Shown in pieces: positions 11,218-23,035 of a DNA stretch of 64,000 nucleotides. Position 1 is the first letter of the stretch. Each line of letters opens with the position of its first letter. Source of the stretch: Quillaja saponaria (taxonomy: Eukaryota; Streptophyta; Magnoliopsida; Fabales; Quillajaceae); assembly GCA_029379385.1 (NCBI GenBank), contig CM055606.1, positions 20,912,948 to 20,976,947 of the forward strand. Direction: 5' to 3'. Below the pieces are notes generated by a model. That model saw only the letters and a program-made list of their open reading frames with translations. It did not search any database and was not told the origin of the DNA. Position numbers and translations under genes: made by a program.

Positions 11218-13330
11218 TTAGATGGTATATGGCGGCGGCTTGGGCAGGTCCTTGGCGATGCCACATAGCAAAGTGTTTTCAGGAATGTTGTACTCGTCCC
11301 TGAGAGAACGTGCAGGGGAGAGAACACTGATGTATAGTTGCTGTCCTAGGTAGCGGTTCTCAGTCAACTCAGATCTCAAATTCCACATTCCGGCATTGTC
11401 GAATGTCAACATGATGGCTGCCCAGGATTTGGGGAAGACTTGAATGGTGTGCCTGCTTACTGCGTCAAGAAGGTTGTAGTTCTTCCTTTTCTCTGGGGTC
11501 CACCTCCCCGGCTCGATGCTAATTTAATTCAAATTAAAATGGGAAAAAGAAGTTAGTGTTTAATTAATTGATGTACATGGAAGTGAATTGAAATGTAAAT
11601 ATAATTAATTATCAAAAGAAAAAGAAAGTGATCACACCATAGATGATCATAAATTCATAATCAATTAAATACTTACGCGACCGCGAAAAAGGAGTATCCA
11701 TCCAAATGCCAAGATTGCATGCTCTTCTCGTGGTTCTCAAAAATGATCTCAATGAAGTTGCGGAATGTGGCGTTGACAACATTGGGCACCACAGTGATCT
11801 TGTCGGTTGTGGTTGGTGGCTCGTCAGAAATAGTGTCGTACTTGAAAACCTTGTCAGCAGCTTCAAAGTACTCGGCCAGCTTCAAAGGAGTGTCAAGGTC
11901 GACGTGAGAGACACCGTTGATGGCGTAACGGAGCTTTCCATCTACCTTGCTGGCTGAGTTCACGAGCTTGATGGTGCGGGTGATGTTAATGGAACCGTAG
12001 TGATAAGAGCCTTGAGGGTTAGGCCGGGCAGCACTGGCCGTGAGGTTCCAGCGGAATGAACGAAATTGGTTGAGAGACCAAGCCCACCCGACAGGTGCCT
12101 CTGGGATTTCGGGAGAGGCTGGGCCATTGCCGTTGGTGTAGCGGATGATGCCCTTGCCAGTGAGAACAGTCTTGGTGAATCGGGTGGAAGCAACCATGTA
12201 GTAGTCCTTAGGCTCTTTGTCGGCAGTGACAAGGACGGAGAAGCATTGGCCTACGTGCACATCGAGTGATTCATAAGTGTTTTGGACGGTGTGGGACCCT
12301 TCCATCTCAACAAGTTTCAATGGGTGACCCTGAATCCTGAAGTTGAGGGAGTTCTTGAGACCCACGTTGCAGATTCTGTATTTGTAGGTCTTTCCAGGCT
12401 TCATGGTGAAGAGTGGCTCGTCCTTGCCATCATCCTTAGCATTTTTACCGTTGATGAGGACACCGTCGGCCCTGGCAAGAGAGCGTCCACTGTCCAAAAA
12501 TTTCTTGAGAGTGGTGTGACTCTTGGTGTACCAGTCACCAATGAGGACGGTGTAGTCATCTTCAGGATCGGCATAAGGCACTGGAATAAGCAAACGACTG
12601 TTCACACGAAGACCACCAAAACCACCGGCTGCCCTGTGCGTAGCGGTTGTGGGATAGTAGAAGTAGCTTCCAATCTGGTCCTTGACTTGGAAGTGGTATG
12701 TGAAATTTGTCCCAGGGGCAATAGGACAATTGGTTCCAAGCACTCCATCTTGCCAGCTGTTCTTCCTATGCTGGATACCACTCCTGCATATGATTAATAA
12801 TAATATGTATTAATATAAGATTGATGATATGTTTTGGCTCCATGTGTCCCAAAGTTAAAAATAGAAAATAAAAAAATTAACATGAAACGAGACAATATTT
12901 TTATAAAATTACTCTATGCACTTATCACTTATTTAATATAATTTTAAGACACAAGAATTTACATTTCTCATTTTCAAAATAAAAATGACAGGATGTGAGA
13001 GATAATTAAGCATGTTTTTCTGAGTTAAATGAAAGAAAATAAGATATATATATACACGGGTGTTCTTTATAAATGTACGTACCATGTCAAAAGAAATGGC
13101 TCATCAAGGTTGTTGAAGACGTTAATAACAATGTTGTTGTTGGAGGTGGAGTTGATGTTGGGCCCGGGAAATCCGCCATTGATGAGAATGCCCTGTTGAG
13201 GGACTCCCAAAGGAGAAATGGTTCCGTAGGTGACATTCCAGTCGAAGAAGAAGTAAGGATCTTCAGCCCGGACCACCACCATCGACATTGCCGAGAGGCA
13301 CAGTAACATGAACATTGTTCCCCGACCCAT
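11218..13330 (-). CDS. SKU5-similar / Bp10-type multicopper-oxidase-like protein (copy 2)
   Basis: Exons, in transcript order: 13330-13083, 12783-11677 and 11518-11218. Exon lengths (248, 1107 and 301) and intron phases are identical to copy 1, again giving 551 residues. The signal peptide (MFMLLCLSAMSMVVVRA) precedes EDPYFFFDWNVTYGTISPLG. All three cupredoxin domains are present, and the copper ligands are lost at the same places (TWS, YPT, WHLDGY, LRS). The end LPKPPPYTI carries no GPI signal. Intron 1 uses a normal donor (TG|GTACGT), unlike copy 1. The two genes are convergent and clearly arose by inverted duplication; both look intact, so they are probably both expressed. Role in cell-wall or tip growth is inferred from the family. 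Confidence 0.92.
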
Positions 13331-13512
13331 CTCTCTCTATCTGGTGCTCCCTAATAATCCTTTTTAATTTTTTGTTGTTGTATTACAACTAATGTGGAGT
13401 ACTGTATCAACCCTTTCCCACCTTCTCCTTCGCGCTTACTCTCTGTAAAACGGAAGAAGATAGATAGGTGGATCTTCTTCTACCGTTTCATCAAAGCAGC
13501 CTCATCCCTCCC

Positions 13513-13520
13513 CTTTTATA
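13513..13520 (-). promoter_or_regulatory. TATA box of SKS copy 2
   Basis: TATAAAAG on the minus strand, 183 bases upstream of the ATG at 13330. It matches the motif and approximate distance seen in copy 1. Confidence 0.6.
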
Positions 13521-14582
13521 TTATCTGCAAATCATGTTTCCACCACGCATTCCAATTCAAACTTTGCCGTAATTCTCTCTGAGCTTGTCATTCTCCCTCT
13601 TCCCTTGGCCCTTGCATTGCGCGCTTCCTCTCGATTGTTTGCTTTTTTTTTGGTTTGGTTCTTGTTTTCTCTTTTGACTTCTGATCTTTTTTCTCCCCTC
13701 ATTTATTTAGTCTGTTACTTTTCATTTACCGATCGATAAAACATAATAATTAACCTCCTTCAATCACTGCCATTTGATTAAATCATTAAACAAATCAACA
13801 AACAAAGGTTGAAAATTATTGTACGTACATTGATACCTATGAGTCTGACTATATGAATATTCAATGACGGTCCAACGATAAACAAACCTCTTAACAAAAA
13901 GAACTCAGTAAACTAACCAACACGCATGAGTATAAATTTTGTATATTATCCACCGATCAATCCAACAAGGCTCAATTCAAAGGTTATAATTCAAATTAAA
14001 TCTACTTCGTGAATCATTTAGACATATAAAATGCAATTTGACCCGAAAGTATCAAGCTATCATCAAGAAATAGCATTTGAGTGGATCAAAATAAAAAGTA
14101 TAGCCGAATAACTGCAAATTTTATGCTGCAGTCAGTAGAGGCACAGAAAAATATGCAACATGGAGGAGAAAAGAAGTGGTAATAAAAAATTTAGGATATA
14201 TATATAAATTTATATATGGACATATATATTTAGGAAAATATGATAAAATAATATTAAATAAATAAACAAATTTTAAAGAATTAACATGATGATCAAGAAA
14301 ATTGTTCAGTAAACATTTTAAGTGGACGTATCTAATATATTTATGAGATTTAAGAAATAATTTATATATGAATATTGTATCTTAGGGCTCTAACACAGTA
14401 ATCAGTGCATCATTTAAAGTCTATATTCTTAAATAGCAATATAATCAAGGACTGATTGGTTTAAATAGGAAGCAACATAAAATAAACCAAATTTGATACT
14501 CAGTTAATCTTTTATCACCAAATAATAAAATTTTAGAGATAATTATAATTATAAACTTTTCTCCAGTTAATAATCATCCATA
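13521..14582. other. Upstream of SKS copy 2, no gene
   Basis: Pyrimidine-rich near the promoter, then AT-rich DNA. No supported gene, RNA or element in this stretch. Confidence 0.4.
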
Positions 14583-14590
14583 TTCTGCGC

Positions 14591-15204
14591 TAAGTGTGAT
14601 TTTAGTTCGGTTTCGAATCAGTTTTTAAAAGTGTTACTAACTAAACCAAACCTCTCAATTTTTAACTAGATATGAAAATTTTGGTTTTTTTGGGTTTTTG
14701 GCAAGAAAGATAACTGAAACCAAACCGACCATATGGTTTCGGTTTTATTTAGTTTCTTTGATAGGCCTTTGGGCCCAATGTTATTAAATACTCAAATATG
14801 GCCCAAAATTCAGCCCAATGAGATTTTCTTTATTTTTTTTTATAAAAAGTAAATTGTAAACATATTTTGGGCCGAAAAAATGAAGCCCCTAATTTTTTGA
14901 TAATTATAAACCTAAAATAGAAATAGAAAGGATTAGATAAAATTAGGCTCTAAGAGTCAAATGGGCCAAGGTAGAAATAGAAAGGAATGAGGTTGCTGGA
15001 CTGGGCTTTCAAAATATTTAAAAAAATTAGATTTGGTTTCAGTTTCGGTAAAACTGGACAAGTTACAAAATCGATATCGAAATTTTGGTTTTTGATATGA
15101 AAAAACCAACAAGTTACCAAGACACCTAAGAAACCAACACCGAATCGAAAGTTCGATTTCGGTTGGCTCAATTTTTCAGTTAAACCAACATATATGCACC
15201 CCTA
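14591..15204. mobile_element. Non-autonomous hAT-type element (614 bp)
   Basis: The left end TAAGTGTGATTTTAG and the right end, read inward, TAGGGGTGCATATATG match over most positions and continue to GGTTT. Flanks are TTCTGCGC (14583-14590) and TTATGCGC (15205-15212), an 8-bp target duplication with one change. The subterminal DNA is full of AACCGAA/TTCGGTT-type motifs in both orientations, typical of hAT elements. It carries no transposase; the 73-codon ORF inside is incidental. Confidence 0.7.
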
Positions 15205-15212
15205 TTATGCGC

Positions 15213-16225
15213 TGCATCAATATGTATAGGGGATCTTGTTAGCAAAGAACTATATTATTAAATAACCTGCAAAACTGTACTTGAGATGATAAAATCTTCA
15301 TGCAGTTATCACCCAAATTTAATCCCAGTTTGTGGGTGGACTTAACCATATGTACATTAGCTAAATTAGTGACCTTAAAGTTCTTTATTTTCTACATGAT
15401 ACTTGTATTTAGTAATGTTATCAGATTTAAACTATTTCTCTTTTCGCCAAGTGTTATTAGACTTAGTGCTAGTTTTGTTTTGTGTTTGAAACGTGTGTTT
15501 GGCCATTAGAGTCTGAAAATCACTTTCAGTTTGTATAATAGCATGTTTGGTGAAAACTAAAAATCACTTTTGTTCAGACGCCAACACAGTTTTAGCCAAT
15601 TTTTCAAAAACAACTCATATGTAATTTTTTTCAAAATACAAGACACAACTTTTATATATTTTTTAATCAAATTTTTTTTTTTTTTTAATAGTCTTATGAT
15701 TCAAAATCACTTTTTTGAATAACTAACCAAACACAAAGTAGATTATAACAAAATCAATTCTTCCTTAATCTTTACTGATAAAATCAATTATTCAAGATAC
15801 TGATTTTTAAACGCCAAACCAAACTGACATCGTCAAAATACTTTACAAAATATGCACCCTTTGTTTTGTCATAAGTTTTTTGAAAAAGTAAAAAATAAGT
15901 CTTCTTTCTCTTCAATATTTTCAATAAATCATGTAATAAGTTAGATCTTAGAATTGAAATTGAAATAAAGAATTACAATACAATTCTAATTTCCTTGATA
16001 ATTGGAATTAAACTAGAATTCTAACTACGTTGTTTGGAGAGAACAACAAAATTATAAATTAGAATATAATTGTAATTTCTTATTTTAGCATTTTTGGACA
16101 ACAAATTATCATATTTTAAATCAGATCTGAAACTCATCTACCATCATACACAATTTCAGATCTAGGTATGAAATCCATCAATCATCCTACTTTATTTCAG
16201 GTAGGAATGTACAATATGTACAAAT
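15213..16225. other. AT-rich intergenic DNA, possible old MITE
   Basis: A part at about 15490-15840 begins near GTTTGGCC and ends near CGCCAAACCAAAC and has motifs repeated in both orientations (AAATCACTTTT), suggesting a decayed inverted-repeat element. Ends and target duplication are not clear. No gene. Confidence 0.3.
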
Positions 16226-16650
16226 TATGTATATCAATTTGAATTTTATGTCGGGGTATTCAATTTTTTAATATTAAAAATTCAAGTTACGAAAAAATTT
16301 CTTTTGTTTATTATTAAAACAATGGAAAATATTGTTTGGAATTTTTTTTATGCGCCAAATAAAAGAAAATTAAGTTAGTATAACTTTTCCTGATATTTTT
16401 GCTGTCGATTTTTTTTTTCTTTTTTTCTTAAATTATACATTCCTTGTTTATGTATGTCAATTTGAATTTTTATGTCGTAGTAATCAATGTTTTAATATTA
16501 AAAATTCAAGTTAGGAAAAATTTATTTTGTTTATTATTCAAACAAAGGAAAATATGTTTTTTTGGAATTTTTTTATGTGCCAAATAAAAGAAAATTAAGG
16601 TAATATAACTTTTTTCCTGATAGTTTTTGCCGTAGAATTTTTTTTCTTCT
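16226..16650. repeat. Tandem duplication, two units of about 222 bp
   Basis: Two neighbouring segments (starting about 16226 and 16448) share TCAATTTGAATTT, TTTTAATATTAAAAATTCAA, GCCAAATAAAAGAAAATTAA and the order of everything between, with small indels. This is a simple AT-rich tandem duplication without coding content. Confidence 0.75.
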
Positions 16651-17019
16651 TAAAATATGTAATTTCCATTGAACCGGAGCCAAATTTGAGTCTATTAGTT
16701 TCAACAATTTCAAATTTTTATCTTTTCAAATTTATATATTACAATAGAACTATTATTCGCTTAGAATTTTATTTTTTTTTCCTGAAATATAAGTGATAAC
16801 ATGTATATTGGATATTTAACATTCTAAAAAAAATATCTACATATAATTATCTGGATCCTACACATAAAACTTGCGATTAAAATTAGAAATCCAAGTTGAT
16901 AAAATTGGATAAAAAAGTTAGGTCGAAAGCTTTTCTTTTTATTACAATAATAATCCTCACATCCAACTTAATCTCATTTGGAGTTTGTGATTGCCCCTAC
17001 CACAAGTATTTTTTTGGGA

Positions 17020-17250
17020 CTCGAACTCCTGACATTGTAAAAATTACTAAATTTAAAAATTTAAGCATATCTTATTATTTAAATCACGTCTTATGAATAG
17101 TACATACTCTTTCTTCTGTCTTTTTTAAATATGTACTCGAACTCCTACATTGTAAAAATCACTAAATTTAAAAATTTAAGCATATCTTATTATTTAAATC
17201 ACATCTTATGAATAGTGCATACTCTTTCTTCTGTCTTTTTTCAATATGTT
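17020..17250. repeat. Tandem duplication, two units of 116 bp
   Basis: CTCGAACTCCT begins a unit at 17020 and again at 17136. The rest of the unit (AAATTTAAAAATTTAAGCAT, CATACTCTTTCTTCTGTC) is nearly unchanged, so this duplication is younger than the 222 bp one to its left. Confidence 0.8.
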
Positions 17251-18065
17251 TGGATTTATAGTTATATAATTTTTTTAATTAATAAAATATATTTTTATTA
17301 ATAAGATTAAGAGAAATATAATTATTTTAAAAATGAAATAATGATGATATTCGATAGTTTTTTTCTAGTTAAATTTTATATTATTAAAAAGACATTAACA
17401 TCCTTTAATAAAAAAATATATAATTAATATTATCTGAAATTTTATGATGTCAAATCTAAAAGGGAAGAGACTATAAGAGTTTTTTCTTTTTTTTTCCTTT
17501 TATAATAATATATAGATAGAGATTTTATAATAGTATAGATATATCTAAGAAGATAGATATAAATATTATTATAGATTTTTAATAGTACAGATATAAATTT
17601 TATAAATGGGGAAGCAAATATAGATAGACATAAAATATAAGGGGAGAATCCAAATGATTAATTTCCATGTGATAAAAAACATTATTTAGAGTCACGGCTT
17701 AAACTGTGGAGATTCAGTACAGAAACCAAAAACAAATACATCGGTAGAAGCTTTATTAAATAACATAATATCACACTCCAACCCAAGTACAAGAGTCTCT
17801 TTCCTGATGTTATTCCATGTTCACATATAAACTTTGCATAAGCAATTCCGAATTTTCTGTTGATCAACATGAAATTGGATTATTTCAAGCATGAATAAGA
17901 GACAATGGAACAAAGGGTAAGAAAGATAAATTAACAACAATATAAAAGAAATATTGACACAAGAAACAGGGAGCGAGACTGGACGGCAGACGACACCTGT
18001 TTGTAGATCTAAAGCAACGATGCTAGAATGGAAGTTTCTTTCATCAGGAAACTCCAAATTAGCAT
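17251..18065. other. 3' flank of the Pur-alpha gene
   Basis: AT-rich DNA with GATA/TAGA-type simple sequence at 17510-17630. AATAAA on the minus strand at 17757-17752 is a candidate polyadenylation signal for the Pur-alpha gene, about 310 bases past its stop. Nothing else supported. Confidence 0.45.
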
Positions 18066-21000
18066 TTATCTTTGAGGGGGATCAACGGTACGGACATTTG
18101 CACCTGTCATGCCCTCGATTCGGTCTTTGGTGATCTCAACAAAGTGACCCACTGTTTCATGAAACTGCTTCAGCCCAGACAGTGGAAGAATGATGGAGGA
18201 TCGATCAGAACCTGCAACCTGCAGTTCACATAGTATCTCTTGTTAACTTCGACTAGAAAACCTTCAACAAGAAGACAACTACATCTCTTCACGCTCTTCA
18301 CAGAAAACAAGATAAAAGATAGTGAGAAAATAGAACAAAGAAAAATAAAATTTGGACAAACCTCAGATATTCTCAAGAAATGACCCCTGTTATTGCTACC
18401 AAGATCAAAGAAGAACCTCTTTTGATCAGCTCTGATCACTTTCGAGACTCCCAAGTTACCAATTTCATCTTGAGCTGGCAAATCTACCGATCTGTTCACA
18501 TTTAACTCAGAAGTTTGAGCAGGTTCACTACTGTGGCCAGATATGAAGCCAGCACCAACATCATCTGAAAGCCCAACAAGATGTTCGGATGGTTCAGAGC
18601 TTTGCTGTTTGGGAATGAAAGCAATTAGATGAAGATAACAAGAAATGTAAGACCTCTATGAACAATTTGGGACAAATAGAAAGGGAGAAATCCATGCATG
18701 CAAAAGAAGCAGACCTGATTGGGTAGAATGAAAAGCCTTGATGCTTCACTGATCTCTGCCAAAATGTTCCTAAATGCTGCCCATCCTTCATCCCTGGAGC
18801 TTCCAGAAGGAACAATAATAGTACTACGATTTCTACTGACAGACGCCTCAGATACCTGCACAAATATATATTATACTATATCCATTGTTGGAACCAAAAC
18901 TGAAGTGTTGAACATTCTTGAAACCAACCTATTATTGGTTTTATTTTAAAAGTCACATACACTTCCAAGTTTCCAGTTTTACTGATTGAACTGACGGATC
19001 CAATCTGGTTCTTAGAACATTGGTTGGGAGTTGGGATAAAGCTCCCATGTGCTAAAGGCAGGAAATTTTAGTGATGTAGTGAACTCAGAAGCAAAGGCTT
19101 AATCTGCACACCCAGCTTCATCATCCCTCCCTTGTTAAAAAACAAAAAACTACTTTTGTAGTTCAGACTTTTTTAGTGGATACTAGTGCAAAGAGATGGC
19201 TAGTGAAAGTCAAGGTTTGATAGCAGATGCTACTGTGCTTGATAATCACGTGACAATAAAAATAGAGGTAAAGCCCATTATAGCTGATGCTACTGTGCTT
19301 GATAATCATGTGACAAGAAAAATAGAGGTAAAAGCCCATTAGATGTTGATAATGATTTGCAATCCATCCTAAATTCTCAACAAAATTCTGATGAACAAGG
19401 GACTTTAAGATGAAGGAGATGGAGCTGCAATTATTAAAACAGGTGATGAAGACATTAATGAGGAGAGTGAGATAAAATATGGTGGTAAGAAAAAGAAATG
19501 GATGGTTAAGTACTTAGACAAGTGTTAGAAGGGACCATTTGATGATTCTTCTGTACCATCTAACCCTGTTATGGATATGCTTCTCAACCTGGATCCTAGT
19601 TTAAGTGATACCATTGTTGAGCGTGGGTCCACAATTCTGTTCTAGGAACCACTGGGGAAGCAAATCCAAGACAAGTACTGATACACTTTGAGGGTGAAAT
19701 ATAATCTAAAGATATAGTGCCAATTGAACTTTTGTATCGAAATTAAATGAAAATAATTTGCATGGGGGAGCTACAGGTTTCTATTGATGACAATGCTGTT
19801 GAGGAAGAGACATTGAGAAATGGGGGACACAGATCACTAAATGGATCAGAAAGAATGTCTAAATGTGAATTCAGTTCTTCTCCAAAAGCTGTCAGCATCT
19901 TCCAGTGACATCAAGTTTACAAGACATAAAGATGCAAGAGGTAATAGGTAAGGCATGACATCTATTAAGGTGTAAGAGGGAACTTAAAATGCTGTCAAAA
20001 TTTGCTCAAACATATTGTGGTACAGTGAGGACTAAATTTATATAGGATACTGCACAGTAGTGCATACATCAAGCTATCTAACACCCCTTCCATGGTGTGG
20101 TTGAACCACCCCTGGAAATGTTTTCTATAGAAAATCTGATATTACAAGCATGTAAACTAGGAATTTATAATAAAATGTCCACCATTCACAATTCTTCAAA
20201 TTTCATACTCACCACAGCTACACATGTTTTTTCTACAACCACTAGTTCTATTTCCCCCATAAAACCTAGTAAACACACTTATGCTAACTAGTTATCTTAT
20301 AACTTACTAAAGGTACCAGTATAAATTAATGCAGAAAGAGAGCGAGCAGGAGAGTACGAGAAAGGGGGAGAAAGACACAGAGATAGGGAGAGACTGAGAG
20401 AAAAGAATAGGAAGAAAATATCTATTGATGAAATGCAAACAAGGAAAGAAGAAGCACAATTACAGGATTTAATTCAATAGTCCTGTATAGCCAATAAACC
20501 AAGATTTGTGCAAGTGCGCAAGGATCCAAAAGCATCCTGCTCTTACCAAGAAACATAAGAAAAAAAAAATTTGTACTTGGTCATATGAGAAGCAAATTTA
20601 AGGAATCAACGTCTTAATGTAAGTCAAGATGCAGATGTTGTTCCTTTCCCACCAAAAACACTTTATTTGCTCGGTGTGAAGCACTTTTTTTTATCCACCT
20701 TTTCCCATTGTGTTTACAGGTTTAGCAATGTATCAGTATCCACCTGGACCACACCTGCAATATTTACAGCCATAGATACAATCCTATGAAGTGAATGTTA
20801 AAAACAATTGACAACATTTAGGAACTGCATATTCTTTTTGGTTTCTGGTATATAATTAGCGATATCAACATCATTACAAAGAAACCACTGGCAAAAGTGC
20901 CTACACAAAGTATGTATTGTGAATATGTTACACAGCAAAGTAAAAAGAAGGACATTACTAATCTCAAGCAGTGTTTCTACTTTCTACATTGAGTTTACAA

Positions 21001-21662
21001 AGCAGTTGTCGACAATCCCAATTCCATGAACTTGTTCAACTAGGTGAAATAATGCTGTCAGTTATATTTAACAATTTATGGTGTTTAGAACATTATCTTA
21101 TTTATATAAGCTGAATAAATTACATTCTATAAATGCAAGAATATAGACAACAATGATATAAAGGGCACAAGGCCCATTACCTTCAAAAAACGACCTCTCC
21201 TATTCTCGCCTATGTCGAAGTAAAATACCTGAAAAGGCATAAGGGAATCCGTTAACAGTGATGACAATAAAATTAATCCGGATGAGTTACAAATAAATCA
21301 GGAACTAAACAACCATAATATATATATATATATATATATCGAAAGGGGAGAGTAGTGCAAAGGAGTGCCTTGGTATCGAGCTGTAATTCCTTGCTGAAGA
21401 GGTCCTGATCCTCAGAATTGACATAGTAATTGAAGAGATCCAGAAACCAAGAAATGCCGGAAGAGGGGACGATGATGGTGGACCTAGTAGCAGAAGTCTT
21501 CTCGGATATTTTGAGATAGCGACCGCGAGGGTTCTCCTTCAGATCGAAGTAAAAGAGCTTATGCTCCACCTGTAGGGTTTTACAAAGCAGCTCCACATCA
21601 TTCCCACCTCCAACACCACCACCGGCGGTGCCGCCCACTCCCCCACCAGAGTTCCCCTCCAT
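18066..21662 (-). CDS. PURA1: Pur-alpha-type single-stranded DNA/RNA-binding protein
   Basis: Exons in transcript order: 21662-21369, 21228-21181, 18855-18715, 18604-18362, 18218-18066; 292 residues, close to Arabidopsis PURA1. After a Gly-rich N-terminus there are three PUR repeats, about residues 23-85, 90-155 and 215-280. They are marked by FYFDLKENPRGRYLKISE, FYFDIGENRRGRFLKVSE and FFFDLGSNNRGHFLRISE, each followed by an RSTIIVP or RSSIILP strand. Plant Pur-alpha binds purine-rich single strands and has been linked to the telo-box of promoters of growth genes. The start is placed at 21662 because the family begins MEGNS/MEANS; an in-frame ATG eight codons earlier is less likely. All introns are phase 0. 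Intron 1 lacks a GT donor: the exon ends AAG and is followed by GCACTC, so a weak GC donor must be used. Intron 2 (2.3 kb) contains other DNA. Confidence 0.93.
19196..19920 (+). pseudogene. Degenerate coding remnant inside Pur-alpha intron 2
   Basis: Opposite to the host gene, broken readings look protein-like: ESQGLIADATVLDNH, GGKKKKWMVKYLDKC, and SNPVMDMLLNLDPSLSDTIV, with stops and frame changes between them. I do not recognise the family. A 57-base tandem duplication (GATGCTACTGTGCTTGATAA at about 19226 and 19283) lies at its left end. It resembles a decayed retrocopy or captured gene piece; no poly(A) or target duplication was identified. Confidence 0.3.
20335..20425 (+). repeat. Purine-rich low-complexity tract in Pur-alpha intron 2
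   Basis: About 90 bases almost entirely A and G (GAGAGA, AGGGGGAGAAAG). Pur proteins prefer purine-rich single strands, so a role in autoregulation is conceivable, but such tracts are common in plant introns. Confidence 0.4.
21319..21339. repeat. (TA)n microsatellite in Pur-alpha intron 1
   Basis: About ten TA units, inside the 140-base intron that also has the unusual GC donor. Confidence 0.85.
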
Positions 21663-21917
21663 ATCCAGCCGTCGCCAGGCCCCCACCAGGCCACCACCAG
21701 TAATAATACTATAATTCCTTGTGATCTCTTATTCAAACCCCAGCCAAAGAAATACAAGGAAATGGAAGCCGAAGTAAGGACGTAAATAAAGGAAGACTAG
21801 AGTTTAACGGGTGTGGCAACGTAACGGATCTGATTAAAAAACCAAATTAAAATAGGCGGGTGACGGTGCAGTTATTGAACCGCGACATCGTGTCCTTGTT
21901 TGTGGTTCTGCAAATTT

Positions 21918-21925
21918 TAGGGTTT
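21918..21925 (-). promoter_or_regulatory. Telo-box upstream of the Pur-alpha gene
   Basis: AAACCCTA on the minus strand, about 255 bases before the ATG at 21662. A site-II-like TGGGCC (minus strand, near 22206-22211) lies further upstream. The telo-box plus site II pair is known from promoters of ribosomal-protein and translation-factor genes, where plant Pur-alpha itself was reported to bind the telo-box. Confidence 0.5.
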
Positions 21926-22870
21926 TTCAGGGGAGAAGGAAGAATGACGAGGAGAATTCAATTGACCCACCAAGTGAAGTGACTTGTAATAATGATAAAA
22001 AAAAAAAAAAAAACTAGAAAAGATAAAAATCAGACGCCATCGTCTCAGTGCCTCAATGGGTCGCTCTCTTACACACACATACGTCATATATCATACATAC
22101 AAAACAATCACTCAAATAAACCTGACCTCAGCGCCAGCGCCAATTTCTTTGGGAAGTAACTCTGTCAATTTTAAATTTAATCAGTTCGCGCTATTTACGC
22201 CTCCCAGGCCCAGCAGCAGGCTATCGTCCTCTTCTTGGACCGGAGTCTACTTGTTGGAAGGACGCTTTCGATAAAGGAAACTGTCAGTTTGATTTTAATA
22301 CTGCGTGGGTGTGGGTGGTACCATCAGTCAACGTTAGCTATGTCAATGACATTCGTATTAAATAGAATATGATTGTCACATGTATTTTTATTTATTAACA
22401 ACTTTTTTTTTTTTTTTTCTCATTTTCATTTACTCATTTCCCATTTCTCTCTCATTGTTCAATAAAAATAATAAAATATTTTAAGAAATTTATCAATCCA
22501 GCCAGATTTCCTATCCTTTGATTAAAATTATATAATTCTCTTAATTTTTTAAATCACCTCAAATCTTAATTTTACAGGTTTTGAAGAAAAAGAAAATGAT
22601 CATAAAAATAGAGTCGGAAATAATGAGAGAGAGAGAGAGAAAGGAGAAGTGAAAAGTGACAAAAGAACCCTTTGAACAAAATTGATAAAAGTTGTGTTTA
22701 ATGAGATGTAATTTTATTTTAATTTACTGCACGTTATGGTGTTTTCATGCATTTGCAATCCTGCTGCACTAGCGCTTATTGTAACCATCATCCTTACCCA
22801 CTCTCCTTTACCTTCTAGCTTTACCCGTCTCTTATCCACTGCATGATTTGACACTGGAGTTACTTGCCGT

Positions 22871-23035
22871 CTAAGGTTCAAGTGGATCATCGCCAAATCC
22901 ATACGTTGATGCCTCCGTTTCATCATAAGGCATGTAGTTTCTTTGTAAGTGCTTCCAAGGGCTGCTGAATGCTTTAACTATGGACATATCACATTTGCCT
23001 TCGAGAAACTCTTGCCCTTTCTTCTTTTCACTCAT
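22871..23035 (-). CDS. Unrecognised 54-codon ORF in block A
   Basis: The reading starts MSEKKKGQEFLEGKCDMSIV, continues through SSPWKHLQRNYMPYDETEAS and ends FGDDPLEP. It stays open for about 20 more codons upstream of this ATG. Its composition is protein-like rather than random. I do not know the family. It lies just downstream of the broken Ac45/VOA1-like copy and could be an exon or remnant of another gene. In block B the same stretch (near 48600-48740) has an indel and an early stop, so only the A version is open. Confidence 0.3.
   Translation of the reverse strand: MSEKKKGQEFLEGKCDMSIVKAFSSPWKHLQRNYMPYDETEASTYGFGDDPLEP

Noticed and set aside
12282..12797. Plus-strand ORF (171 codons) opposite SKS copy 2
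   Set aside because: Same shadow effect as in copy 1, no independent support.
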